A DNA stretch of 64,000 bases from positions 9,014,001 to 9,078,000 of the forward strand of contig OU015664.1 in NCBI GenBank assembly GCA_907165275.2, written 5' to 3'. Origin of the DNA: Zygaena filipendulae. Its lineage: Eukaryota > Arthropoda > Insecta > Lepidoptera > Zygaenidae. Positions 32,906 through 44,291 of the stretch are shown here, one piece after another. The notes beneath the pieces were generated by a model. That model worked only from the letters and a program-made list of their open reading frames with translations, had not been told where the DNA came from and searched no databases. The position numbers and the translations under genes are program-made. Position 1 is the first letter of the stretch, and each line of letters opens with the position of its first letter.

Positions 32906-33889
32906 GACTTGATTAAGAAGGTGTAACATAGCAAGTAGGGGTCTATACTGTTTGCCTATACTTACCTTCCCAACTCCCAAGTGACGGTATTGATAGATAG
33001 AATGCCTATTTTCGACTCAACTACCTACAGTAACTCTTAATTTTACTAATCTTTTCTAACAAAATTGTAAATTACTTCATATCTTCAGTCGGCCATTCAG
33101 ATATCATATTTTTCGATGAACTTTTATCGTCAGATATTCTGATAAAACTTATAGTTAATGTTGGAAAAGGAATTTGGAAATTTCAAGATGGTTGCCGATA
33201 CCCACCATTTTATGACGCGAAATGGACTCTCTACTTTTATTGCAACCTATCACGAACAGATTTTGGGAATGATTTATAAATTTTATTCAATAATAAAATA
33301 AAACTTTTGTGTAAATGCGTATTATAATACGTTCACTCTGACATTGTTAGGAACAACTTTAGCTCATAGGTATATAGGAATAGCTCATAGTGAGCTCATA
33401 GGTTATTTCTTTGAATCTTCGTTTCTGAAAGTTTTTTTTTAATTAAACGCTAAAATCGTGCCAAAACTTAATTTGAACTTCTAAAACATTATTAGGTACC
33501 TATTTTTTTACACATTTCACACCCTATTAAGCTTCTTTAAACACAATCTCTATAGGTAGGTACATGCACATTTAATAAGTAAACAAATCAACATAAAAAT
33601 CTAAATATATTTTCATAGAAGTTAAGATTCTAAATACTTATTAGAAAGAAAGGAGAAAGAAAGATAAGTAATGTATTTGGAAACAGAAACGCACACAATT
33701 ACAATTATTTTATACCTACTCATATTAGAACACGATTAAACAAAACAAAAAATTTAAATACACTGATGTTTTTTTATTAAATTAACTCCTCGTCTCCAAA
33801 CCTCACGAACTCGCTGATCTCTAAATTGGTTGAACGAAAATATTTTGGAATAAAATAAAATTCGAAGGTTGCACCAATCACTACATATT
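32906..33889. other. Intergenic DNA, nothing recognised
   Basis: AT-rich sequence with short tandem scraps such as the repeated AGCTCATAGG near 33361-33400. Confidence 0.35.
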
Positions 33890-34095
33890 ATAAAATAAAG
33901 TCCTCCACCGTATCTGTCTAGGTATCTGTCTGTATGGCTGTACGCGATAAACTCAAAACTACTGTACGGATTTCATGCGGTTTTCACCAACAGATAGAGT
34001 GATTCTAGAGAAAGGTTTATACGTATACTTTATCCTGGAATTCCCTCGGGAATTCTGAAATTACTGCGGAAAAACCGCGGGGGCAGCTGCTAGTC
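33890..34095 (-). repeat. Short interspersed repeat, minus strand
   Basis: Tail side ATTATAAAATAAAGTCCTCC, head side ACCGCGGGGGCAGCTGCTAG. The middle TTTCATGCGGTTTTCACCAA is shared with 63690-63750. Confidence 0.65.
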
Positions 34096-34612
34096 TAATG
34101 CTAATGAAGTGATACCTAGTAGACATTTGTTTTAGAAGTGCCTTGTTACTTGTGTTATAGTTGTTACAATAAAATTAGTTTAAAGTCATATAAAACAGTT
34201 AAAATTTCTCTTGTGCATAGATATTATTTCAAATAGCAGTGAAATGGACGCAAATAACCCGGAGAAGTATAAGCGATAAAAACCCCCCCAAATTTTTTCC
34301 TAACAAGACGTGTCAAGTGCGAGTCAACACTGCGTTTGATATGTCAATTGTCCGCGATAGTTTGTTTGCTTTTCGTCGCTTGTCAAGATGAATGTCAGGC
34401 GACGGTGTACGGGTCGTGGGCACCCTGGCCACCCCGGACCACCCCGGACCACCTCAGACCACCCGGGACCGCCCCGGATTCTTACCCTTGTCACGGACCG
34501 TGTTTACCTTACGCTCGTTGGAATATGACAACGGAAATTGTTTGCCATCGTAGCAATAAATCGACGGATTAATTCAGTTATGAAACTCTATTAATTTTAA
34601 AAGTGACATATT

Positions 34613-34720
34613 TATTTATTTATTTATTTAAAAGTTACACCAACATAGTAAACACTAACACTTACAGTAAAAAAACAAATTAGCATCGAATAGTAGGATA
34701 AGTGTCAATACTAACAGGTG
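34613..34720 (-). mobile_element. Non-LTR 3' tail, minus strand
   Basis: An (ATTT)n tract at 34611-34630 is followed by 3'-UTR-like sequence in reverse. The arrangement matches the tail of the element at 48416. Truncated fragment without coding sequence. Confidence 0.45.
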
Positions 34721-34934
34721 CAAAGTGCATGCGATTTCCAAGTAAAATTTATACTATTTGAATATAAAATTTAGAAAAACAAAGAAAACAAAATAAAAAT
34801 ATTGATTGAAAGCTTAGTCCAAATAAAAATGTTAAATGATATTATTAATAAAACGTGTGTGGTCGGGGGACTTCTGTGTCTAAGCTAGTCCAATATAATT
34901 TCGATGTGGTTTAATAAAATGGGCTTGCCAACCA

Positions 34935-35225
34935 AATTTTAGTTTTAAGTTAGTTTTAAGTAGATTAATAAGAAATATTGGACACGTCGTGTTTTTTAAT
35001 TTTTTACACAATCAAAAAAATAACGGAGATAGTTACATTAAGTCGAAATCTCGACGTCACGCCGTGCTACAGTTTATAGCACGTTGTTACGTCACGCAAC
35101 ATTTCGACTTAATGTATCTCCCGTTATTTTTTTAATAGGTACCTAAAAATTTAAAAATACGTGTCCCATATATTTTTTAATAATCTACAAGACGGACTAA
35201 GTAGAACTTTGATTTTCATACCCCG
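34935..35225. mobile_element. MITE family B (copy 4), strongly palindromic
   Basis: The centre pairs GACGTCACGCCGTGCTACAG-like with GTTACGTCACGC. ATTAAGTCGAAAT on one side faces ATTTCGACTTAAT on the other, and the ends carry TAGTCC/GGACTA-type motifs. Non-coding. Confidence 0.65.
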
Positions 35226-35712
35226 GAAACAAGCCTGAAAAATAATTTTATTTAATACCTAGGTACCTACTCTAACCATATGAAAAAAAAAACATGATGT
35301 TAATAAATATAGCGGCCATTATTTGACGATATTACGTATATCTGAATTACGCCCAAAGAAACCGAAACTCTCGATATGTATGGACGATATGCATAACGCT
35401 TTTTTCTTACGTGACGCGTGAACAATTCTAAGTTAACAGTTAAATCCTACCGCAAATTATATTAAGGAACTTCGTGCCAAAAACTTGAATATGACTAAGT
35501 TATTTTGATGGACAGCAAATAACGAGTATTATATAACTTCGTAAATTATAAAGGTACTTGTTAAACGAATCACTCCCACTCTCAACTAAGGTAGTTCAGA
35601 AGGTTCTCGCGAAATGGAATGATTTAATTGCATTCGTAGAGCATTAACACGTTTCCCCTTCGAACAGAAGTGTGTTGTGGTTACTTCATAGCTACAAGCG
35701 CTTTATATCTAC

Positions 35713-35950
35713 ACTAGCTGTCCCGCGCGGTTTCACCCGCGATAATTTCGAAGGTCCCGCGAAATTGTTCCATACAAACTTTGCAACCCCTTTTCATCCC
35801 CTTAGGGGTTGAATTTTCAAAAATAATTTCTTATCGGATCTCTACGTCATACATAGAACACACCCTCCAAGTTTTGGGTCTCTACGATCAGCGGTTTAGG
35901 CTGTGCGTTGATCTATCAGTCATTCAGGACAAAGCATTTTATATGTATAG
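35713..35950 (+). repeat. Short repeat, CATCCCCTTAGGGG subfamily
   Basis: Shares head, middle and the GACAAAGCATTTTATAT end with 29851-30086. Confidence 0.75.
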
Positions 35951-36909
35951 ATTGTTGTACTAGTCTAGATTACAAACTATTATACGTGACAGTCATTTGT
36001 CAACCTGAAAATTAACGATTAATACATAATATAATAGAGTACTACCAACTGGTAACCTGACGGAGTCAATCGGAGTCATCCCGTAGACATACCCGAAAAA
36101 AAAAACAGGTCTTTCAGGCATAGACAATTTAACGTTCTTTTGTAAAAAAAGTACTCCTTTGTAGATTTCATTTAAAATTATCTTTTATTTTTCAGGGCAT
36201 CTATAGTAAAAAAGCTTAAGTTAGTTTGATACTAATTTAAATATGGTAATTTATTATACGGTTAGAGAAATAGAGTGGTGTCATCAGACGTCTTTGCCTG
36301 CTCCGAATTCTCAGTTTGATTTAAAAAATCACTCATCATTAATTACAGGTTGTCTGTCATTTTCGCAGTCGCCAGTCTGGGCGGTTTAGCTGAACCATCC
36401 TGACGAAATGAGACAGGGAGTTTTTTCTTTTTGCTCCATTTCATTTTCAGTAACAGCTGACGACACGAACAACAAGTCTATATGTCCTGGAGCTATTTCA
36501 AAACGATATAGAATACAATGTTTTTTAAGACACAACAGACACACACACACACACACACATACACAGAAAGTGGATAAAAATCATTTACAAACAAATCTTT
36601 TTTTTTTTTTAACTAACTTATAAACCTAAATATAAATATGTATTGGCCGCGTTGTGTCTCTGCTGCTGCAAATGGCAGCTGACTCAGTAAGTATATGCTG
36701 TAGATGGGAACCCTCAGCGCTGGTTTTCAGCAGCCAGCAGTCCCACGAGCGTCCCAGAGTGCGGCGCAGGTGGCGGAGAAATCAAAAAACATATTATATA
36801 GATACACAACAATACGAACAATTGAATAGTTGATACCATACACTATCTATATCACTAAAACAAACTGTCGTTATGTCTAAACATTTCGTAACGCGACAAT
36901 TATAATGGG
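35951..36909. other. Intergenic DNA with (AC)n
   Basis: (AC)n at 36539-36560. A GC-richer stretch at 36640-36780 contains a donor-like TCA|GTAAGT at 36685-36694, but no supported exon. The end of a family B fragment starts at 36910. Confidence 0.35.
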
Positions 36910-36969
36910 CATGATGACTAAATTTTAATTTTTAGTCCGTCTTGTAGATTATTAAAAAATAACCCCGAA

Positions 36970-37056
36970 TTTGAGAACCCCGAATTCTATCAGAGTGTAC
37001 ACATGCAAACGCGCTCTGCTAGTGTGTACATTCTGATAGAATTCGGGGTTCTCAAA
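36970..37056. mobile_element. 87-bp TIR hairpin element
   Basis: TTTGAGAACCCCGAATTCTA and onward to GTGTACA is matched by its complement ending GGGGTTCTCAAA, about 33-bp arms around a 20-nt centre. AACCCCGAA is also repeated just outside the left arm (36961-36969). The element directly abuts a family B fragment (36910-36958). Confidence 0.75.
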
Positions 37057-37283
37057 GCGCGCGTTTCAAAACGCCCAATGTGTACCCGCTCATAATGTTC
37101 GTTGACGAATTTGGACGAGCATCAAGACCAAAAGAAAACTTTAAAACAAACAGGTATGTAGCGTTTTTAGATTTTGTTTTGGTAACATCGTTCCAAAACA
37201 GAGCGATCGGTTTCCTGTTGTTCCAAAAAATATAGGCAAGAAACGCTAGGTCTACCACACGGTAAGTTAATTCTGACATCAGG

Positions 37284-37637
37284 TTAGGATCTGGTTACCT
37301 TCATCCATCCATTACAATGCCTACTGGGGTTACTTACTTCTCTCACTACATATATACAACAGAGCGCGGACCGATTGAAGGGAACGGGGTCTTTAAAGGT
37401 GGTTGGACTACATTTTGCATTTATAAGCAGGTAAGTCGTATTAGTAGCCAGAAAACTATTTACCTTGGCACAGCGAGACCTCCCGTGGGAAATAACTGCG
37501 GGACCGAAGGGCTTGCAGGGTACGCCCGCAAACAAAATAAGGTGTTCGCTTTGAATGTTGCCCAAAACGAAATGAACATTAGAGAAGTTGTCAGGAAAAC
37601 CTCTCCGGAGTTGGGAGATTCAGAAACTAGGGACTAA
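37284..37637. other. Open frames on both strands, unrecognised
   Basis: A 93-codon minus frame and a 106-codon plus frame overlap here. Neither shows a motif I know, and base composition is slightly more GC than the neighbours. It might be a retroelement 3' region or a host exon. I do not call a gene. Confidence 0.3.
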
Positions 37638-37791
37638 TAAGGAGGTGGTGGGATCAGGTATTATTTATTTGTATGGCATTAAACAGACCTAAATTTGAGT
37701 GCTGAAGTAGGTTTTTAGTTTAATATAAGTACCAATGTAGTCCAAACCGTGTAAAATTCGAGTTAGGTAGGTACACCGCATATACACTTAA

Positions 37792-38413
37792 TAGGGTACT
37801 TGCATGAATTCTCTTTTTTAAAGATATATGGCCTACTTAAACAAAGCAAGAAAAAGAATAAAATATATATGCATAAATTAATTAAATAAAGCGTTTCAAA
37901 GTTCCTACATTAGACCTTACCGCCGCAACGCGGAATGACGTCACTAGTTCAAAATTACGCCTTATTAATCTGTGATAGAAATGTCACTGTCGTATTGACA
38001 GGGTCATGTGACACTGACAGACAGATAACTTCAATATCCAAAAGCGAAATTAAGGTTGAACTGTGTCGATTTACTTCCAAAAGTTCCAGTAAAGAATCGA
38101 AATGCATCTTGCCGATGCATTTTAAAGTAAAAAACTTCAGAAAATGGAAAATATGCGTTGCCTGTATGCAGTTAGTTTCTTTTGCCTTCTCTAAAAGAGG
38201 TAATTGTTTCCTAAAAAAATAAAAGTGACGTCATGTGTCAAGCTTGGCTGTGATTGGTGTTTCGTTGCAACGTTCCGTTTCACAAAATTAAAAGTTGAAT
38301 ATTTTGGAAACTATTGAAATTTTTTTAGTAAATCTTTCACGATAACGCTTTTCTAAGGCTCTATTTTTGAATATTGACACAATTCTTATTATAAATTTCA
38401 TGCAAGTACCCTA
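37792..38413. mobile_element. TIR element flanked by TTAA
   Basis: The 622-bp element has ends TAGGGTACTTGCATGAA and complement, flanked by TTAA on both sides (37788-37791 and 38414-38417). TTAA duplications are typical of piggyBac and Kolobok. An internal 95-codon ORF (37935-38222, +) has Cys pairs (ICVAC near its end) but no recognisable domain. Probably non-autonomous. Confidence 0.8.
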
Positions 38414-38417
38414 TTAA

Positions 38418-39389
38418 ATGGCAACACTCACAAGACGAGTTTACCGCCCCAATAAGGTTTAAAATTTTTTTTGTGTAGTTCTTAATGGTTTTGTTTGCAC
38501 AAAGTTTACATTTACAACTGGAATCTATAAGGATATATAGATTCTTTTTCCCTTAATGCCTACCTAATTTATATTAACTCTTAGTTACATGTTATACAGT
38601 TATATATCCGAACAAAAGGCACGAACATAAGCTGTAAATCTGCACAACTTTACGTAAGTATACTGCGCAAAATTGGATGCGATTCACTCATATGTTTTTT
38701 AGGGCCGTTTTAGGTGAGGCCATTAGGATAGCTCGTAGCGCAGACGGGCCCAGTAGTTTTTTGCTCCCTCCTGCGGATCTCTATAAATCTTTGTAAGTGG
38801 CCCGTTAGTTGCCGGTCAATTCATGTAGCCTGAATACCAACAAAACAATAGAAAAAAGAAGCCTCGGTACAACCCTATAAATTCGCTTTCTTATTGTTCT
38901 TACTGAAGTTATTTCGCATTATTTACTCTACGTGAAAAGTTATAATAGCAATTAGTTATTATGATACAAAATTGTAGGGTTGTATGGTAAGAAAATGTTG
39001 TGATTTTAAGAGGTACGCCATAGTAAACAAATTGCCCTCGTTTCTGTTGTCGGCGATGTTATCGCAATAATTATTTTCATTTTGATAATACAATGTTCTA
39101 CAATGTTCAAACGTAATTATAATTAAAACGATGTGTTTTATGTTTAGAATGACCAGTAAGAAACTAAGCATTAAAAAAACCAAAGCAAACTCACCTCAAT
39201 TTTATTAAAATCTTTTAGACTTTGTTTATACAAAAAAAAAATTGTTCGAGTTTTTCACGAAAGTATGTTCCTACCATATTTGCAGAATTTGCTGTTTCCT
39301 TATTTCTAAACTTTTCCAAGAAAAGCTGTTTTATATATATAAGAAATGCATATCCCAACAAAAGGCTAGCTAACATGATACGTATAGGT
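38418..39389. other. Intergenic DNA, nothing recognised
   Basis: A weak inverted pair (CAACCCTATAAATT near 38871 and AAATTGTAGGGTTG near 38970) may mark a small decayed TIR element. Confidence 0.3.
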
Positions 39390-39510
39390 AATTGGACCCC
39401 GATAAGCAATAAAATGTTAACCCACAAAATTAAGTTATTGAAACCGAACTCTTTATCGGGAGTTAGAAAACGTTTTTTAATTATGCGTTTATCTTATTAC
39501 ATTGTTTGAA
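39390..39510. mobile_element. MITE family C, half element
   Basis: AATTGGACCCCGATAAGCAA through TTACATTGTTTGAATA matches the first half of the element at 57449-57697. The other half is absent. Confidence 0.6.
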
Positions 39511-39573
39511 TACCAACAAAATGAACGAATGAATGAAAAACACTTTATTGAGCCGCACAATCAGTACAATGAA

Positions 39574-39982
39574 TAACAAAAAAATTAAAACCGACTTCCA
39601 AAAACACAAAACTAAAAAACTAAAAATAAAAAGCTAAAAATAACAAAATACCGATTTAATCCAAAAGACAAAAACACACGTAATATTATTATTGGTTTGT
39701 GCTACCACTGATCAGTTTGAATTCGGTGACAAGCCCGCTGGTGTCTGCCCACTTGGGATGTTCTGCTCACGGAGAGCTGGTGGCGGGAGTCGACTTAGCC
39801 CATCTTCCCCCTCCATATTTGACTTGTCACCGACTTCATACCGATCAGTGGTAGCACAAACCAATAATAATATTACGTGTGTTTTTGTCTTTTGGATTAA
39901 ATCGGTATTTTGTTATTTTTAGCTTTTTATTTTTAGTTTTTTAGTTTTGTGTTTTTGGAAGTCGGTTTTAATTTTTTTGTTA
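39574..39982. mobile_element. Large palindromic element, arms about 160 bp
   Basis: Starting TAACAAAAAAATTAAAACCG, the left arm (39574-39735) pairs almost perfectly with 39822-39982, through GGTTTGTGCTACCACTGATC to GGTGACAAG. The loop of about 85 bp is GC-richer (GCCCGCTGGTG). There is no transposase. It may be a foldback element or two opposed repeat copies. Confidence 0.8.
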
Positions 39983-40019
39983 AAATTTTGTTTATTTTTC
40001 GCTTTTAAGTGACTTAGTT

Positions 40020-40772
40020 CGTAATTTCTCTAAGTTACAATAGCCTAATGGCAACTGCTCATCACCTTTTACAAAATATTGCTTTTCCCGACGCAGGGAC
40101 GTTAATTGTTAAGGAGTTCTCCTGGTACATCATCATCAGTTCCACTTCACCATATACATTGTGACGAGCATAAATTGTTTAGAAACCATATTAAAGTTAA
40201 CGAATCGGAATCTGTGAAATACCTATTATTGAGTAGTTCCGATGACCATCGGTGGTCTTTATCATCAGTTCCACTTGTTCAAATTTTGCTTTCCGAAAGC
40301 AAATAAACGATTTACTATAAAAAATACAAAAATCGCTATAGGTGTACCTATAATTTTTGAAGAGTTCCCTCGATTACTCCAAGATCCCATCATCAGATCT
40401 CGACTTGGTGACAATAAAATCTATTTGGGAGTATCCCCTTTCAAACAAAAAAACAATTTTTGAAATCGCTCTAATCAGAACCCGTGAAATAGGTATTATT
40501 GTTGAGTAGTTCCGATGACCATCTGTGGTCTTCATCATCAGTTACACTTCCTCAAATTTTGCTTTCCAAAAGCAAATGAACGATTTACTATAAAAAATAC
40601 CCAAATCGCTATAGGTGTGCCTATAATTTTTGAAGAGTTCCCTCGATTTCTCCAAGATCCCATCATCAGATCCCGACTTGGTGGCAATGGGACCTAATTG
40701 GGAGTAAACCCTTTCAAACAAAAAAAGAATTTTCCAAATCGGTCCAACCGTCTTCGAGTAATCGGTGAACAT

Positions 40773-40823
<51 letters not shown>

Positions 40824-40870
40824 ATACATACAATCGAACATAGAACCTCCTCCTTTTTGGAAGTCGGTTA
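40020..40870 (+). repeat. Interspersed repeat with 270-bp internal duplication and poly(A)
   Basis: Units start near 40201 and 40471 (CTGTGAAATACCTATTATT / CCGTGAAATAGGTATTATT) at 270-bp spacing. An A run of about 44 follows (40778-40822), then AACCTCCTCCTTTTTGGAAG and TCGGTTAAAAA. A diverged single-unit copy lies at 53520-53975, and a terminal scrap at 44806-44856. Class unknown. Confidence 0.7.
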
Positions 40871-40944
40871 AAAAAACATAAAACAGAAAGTATTAAGTGG
40901 CTCCAAAGGGCGACCTTATCACTTTAAAACATGATTTATTCAAA

Positions 40945-41125
40945 ACTAGCTGTGCCCCGCGGTTTCACCCACGGTAATTTCGGAGATCCCGCGGGAATTC
41001 CGGGATAAAAAATACCCTATGTCTTTCTCGGTACCCGTGCATGCCAAATCTCATTCAAATCCGTTAAGCCGTTTTTGCGTGATTAAGTAACTAACATCGA
41101 AACATATATAATATTAGTAGGATAT
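40945..41125 (+). repeat. Short interspersed repeat
   Basis: Head CTAGCTGTGCCCCGCGGTTT and tail ATAATATTAGTAGGAT. Followed at 41155-41190 by a family C end fragment (CACTATTGCTTATCTAAGTC). Confidence 0.75.
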
Positions 41126-41384
41126 GATATAGGTATAGTTCCAGTGTGAGTTTGTACACTATTGCTTATCTAAGTCCAATTATGGTTTATTTTTTGCTCG
41201 CTTCCTTAATAAATCTCCTTCAAGCGTTGCTGCATTGATTTGAACGCCAGAGGTAGCAGGTTCCACTCTGACCACGATGTTTATTAATGTAAAAAAAAAC
41301 TTTATTACAAGTTGTGACAAAAAAACATTTTTGTGTTTTTCATTATTATATAGTTATGTATTAAGTTGTGCACCCAGCACCCGC

Positions 41385-41530
41385 TTCTAGTTTCTATTTA
41401 CAGCTCTCTATCACCTTAAGGCTGCCTTGAAAAGATTGCCTCTAGCAATAAGGCCGCCTTTTGCTCTGTACTTTTTAATTTCTGTATGTTTTAGTTTCAT
41501 GGAGCAATAAAGCTTATTTGAATTTAATTG
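41385..41530 (+). mobile_element. Non-LTR 3' tail fragment
   Basis: CTAGCAATAAGGCCGCCTTT, CTGTACTTTTTAATTTCTGT and GAGCAATAAAG form a 3'-UTR-like end that I associate with lepidopteran non-LTR elements. It is only the last 150 bp. Confidence 0.5.
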
Positions 41531-41580
41531 AAATTATTTTCATTTTTTTTTTTCATCATGGCACAACATTATGGGTCTTA

Positions 41581-41817
41581 CCGCCGCACTCAGAGTCGAC
41601 TTTAATGATTACTTAGTTAAGTATAGATTTTTAAAACAAAACTGCCGCAATCAGAGACGTTCAGTAAATTAATGTTAATTGGCATTTAATAAGATCTAAC
41701 TTAATTAGTTAAATGCCAATTAACATTAATTTATTAAACTTGTCTGATTGCGGCAGTTTTGTTTTAAAAATCTATACTTAACTAAGTAATCATTAAAGTC
41801 GACTCTGAGTGCGGCGG
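41581..41817. mobile_element. Nested palindromic MITE, family A (intact)
   Basis: The 237-bp element has ends CCGCCGCACTCAGAGTCG and complement, flanked by TTA on both sides (41578-41580, 41818-41820), a PIF/Harbinger-like duplication. Inside it a second inverted pair, CTGCCGCAATCAGA with TCTGATTGCGGCAG, repeats the same theme, so the palindrome is nested. Non-coding. Confidence 0.85.
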
Positions 41818-42034
41818 TTAGTTCAAGTTACACAAGATGGGTGTGTGTTTTAACGTTATTATTAAGTTTATGTGCTTGTGCACGTGCACTAAAGCATCCT
41901 TCTAAAGCAGTATGGAAGTTGCCAGGCGATACCCGCCGAGCGTGCAGTAGAGTGATCTAGGGTAGAGCAATGCTAAATACCTACTTGCCTATATAATATA
42001 CAGTCATGTAGTAGGTATACTTACTGTTCTAAAT

Positions 42035-42555
42035 GCGAATTTGGGTTTCTTTGTGTGTCTGTTACGCTTTCACGCCCTAACTACTCTACCGATAACTATG
42101 AAATTTTGCTTACAATTTGCCAGGGGTACAGAAAAGGACATAGTACCTATACCTACCTACTGTTTATTCCGGAATTCCTGCAGTGACTACGAAAATAACG
42201 TGTGTGAAACGTTGAGGACAGGTAATAAGCCTTACTAATATTATAAATGCGAAAGTGAGTTTGTTTGTTTGTTTGTTACGCTTTCACGGCTAAACCGATC
42301 ACCACGAAATTATGCATACACTTTGTCAGGGGTACAGAGAAGGACATAGGCTACATTATATTCCGGAATTTCCACGGGAATTTTGAAATTAAAGGGGAAG
42401 AAACTACATTAAATTTTTCGTAACTACACACTACACATTGTCAAGGGTAGGTACAGAAAAAAAAAATACTTAGGGTAGTAGGTAAGTACTTTTATCTCGG
42501 AATACCCGCGGGATCTCCGAAATTAACGCGGGTGAAACCGCGGGGAATATGGTTG
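42035..42555 (-). repeat. Three minus-strand short repeats in tandem
   Basis: Each reads tail first (TTACGCTTTCACG...) then CAGGGGTACAGAGAAGGACA and a head; the last head is GGGTGAAACCGCGGGGAATA at 42528-42547. Confidence 0.7.
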
Positions 42556-42820
42556 CCAGCGGAGCTAGGATGCAAAGTCAAAGTCAAAGTCAAAGTCAAA
42601 TCCTTTATTCAAATTTGGCCCATAATGTGGCTCTTTTTGACGTCAGTATAACTACAGCTACCATGACAGCACCCATAAAATATCCACCCCTCACAGCTTC
42701 CTAGTGCTATGGCTGAAGAGAAGAAGCTGCCAACAAACTCTTCAGCAGCACGCTGTCAGTTTAAAGTTACAATACAGATATATCTATAATATAATTAGTG
42801 GTAACTCAACTTGTAATTAA

Positions 42821-43625
42821 TTATGTGAGAACAATGAGCCGTACCCAGCAATAAACTACCGTACAGAAACATTAGGAGTTAAACTAGAATTATCTATAAT
42901 AGTAGACCAGACATGACCAGCACCAACTGACGGCACCCGTTCACGAGTATGACGTGCTCGTAAGCCCCGCCCCGCTCAACCATATTAGAGGGAACCGAGC
43001 GACCCGACTCACACGCCACCGCCAGCGGTACATTTGAGTGAGCATGACATATCTAGTCACTATCGTGTCAATGAAATTGATTCTTAATTTAATAAACAGG
43101 TAAGGCCGGTAATGGCTACATAGTGCGCACACAACTTTTTAACAAATCAATTAATATGACAACTATAGTCTAATATTGCCTGTCAAATAAAAATTCTATA
43201 AAATTAGTGTTCACTGATATCCCCATTATGTGAGAACAATGAGCCGCAGCCAGCAATCAACTATCGTACAGATACAGATACATTAGGAGTTAAACTAGGA
43301 TTATCTATAATAGTAGACCAGACATGACCAGCACCAACTGACAGCACCCGTTCACGAGTATGACGTGCTCGTAAGCCCCGCCCCGCTCAACCATATTAGA
43401 GGGAACCGAGCGACCCGACTCACACGCCACCGCCAGCGGTACATTTGAGTGAGCATGACATATCTAGTCACTATCGTGTCAATGAAATTGATTCTTAATT
43501 CAATAAACAGGTAAGGCCGCTAACGGCTACATAGTACGCACACAACTTTACAAAAAATCATTTAAAAAGTATAATCTAAAATCTGACCTTGCGCGTCAAA
43601 TGAAAAAATAAAATAAAAATAGAAA
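42821..43625 (-). repeat. 405-bp tandem duplication in the 3' UTR
   Basis: TTATGTGAGAACAATGAGCC begins both units (42821 and 43226). The units match closely through the CpG-rich GTAAGCCCCGCCCCGCTCAA part. Their distal ends (43140-43225 and 43550-43625) have diverged. Confidence 0.85.
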
Positions 43626-43636
43626 AGAGCAACTCA

Positions 43637-44152
43637 TTACCAAACGTTTGTATCATTTAAATAATCTTTTACGCTATAATAGGCTTTATCGCACAAAGTG
43701 CGTTTAATCAAGCTCTTAAATTTATTAATTGACAAATCAAACACATCGTTCGGCAGTTTGTTGTAAAAGCGTATACATTGCCCTTTGAAAGAATTAGAAA
43801 TTTTATGCAGCCTACTAGTAGGCACAGTGAGTTTGTCTTTATTTCTTAAGTTATGATTATGTAAGTCACTGTTTTTCTTAAAGTTGCCTAAATTTTTGTG
43901 AACATATAATAAATTCTCGTATATGTACTGAGAGTATACAGTCATTATTTTAAACTCGCTGAATTTAGTTCTTAATGACTCCCGAGGGCCCAACTTATAG
44001 ATGGCCCGAACAGCTCGTTTCTGCAACACGAATATAGACTCGATGTCTGCGGCATTACCCCACAGCAGTATACCGTATGACATAATGCTGTGAAAATAAC
44101 TAAAATAAACTAGACGTGCAGTATTAATATCAGTTATTTGACGAATTTTGCA
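43637..44152 (-). pseudogene. Non-LTR RT C-terminal domain fragment
   Basis: The open frame reads KIRQITDINTARLVYFSYFH, continues SIMSYGILLWGNA and then FVLQKRAVRAIY. This is the thumb/C-terminal region found after the RT palm in Jockey/CR1-like elements. The whole catalytic palm with its xxDD box and the endonuclease are missing, so it is inactive. The ATG at 44083 is internal; homology clearly extends upstream of it. The remaining frame has no stop and ends normally at 43637. Confidence 0.8.
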
Positions 44153-44291
44153 ACATGATATGTTTATCGAACGAAAGATAAAATTGTCGACACGACAAAT
44201 ATTTGTGGGCGTCCAAGCAAAAAAGTGCAGTAGTGGGGTATTGAGTTAAGACTAGATTCGGTTAAACATTTTTTACCACTGGTAGACAAAC

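Larger units (their letters stand above)
42572..44152 (-). mobile_element. 5'-truncated non-LTR retrotransposon, (TTTGAC)n tail
   Basis: The minus strand carries the RT C-terminal coding end (43637-44152), then a 3' UTR of about 1 kb with a 405-bp duplication, then AATAAAGGATTTGACTTTGA and repeats of TTTGAC at 42572-42603. Truncation at the 5' side is typical of incomplete reverse transcription. The exact 5' limit is unclear because the frame stays open for some codons beyond 44152. Confidence 0.8.

Noticed and set aside
37284..37637. 93- and 106-codon opposed frames as a host gene
   Set aside because: No domain, no splice structure and no upstream support. Listed only as an unrecognised region.
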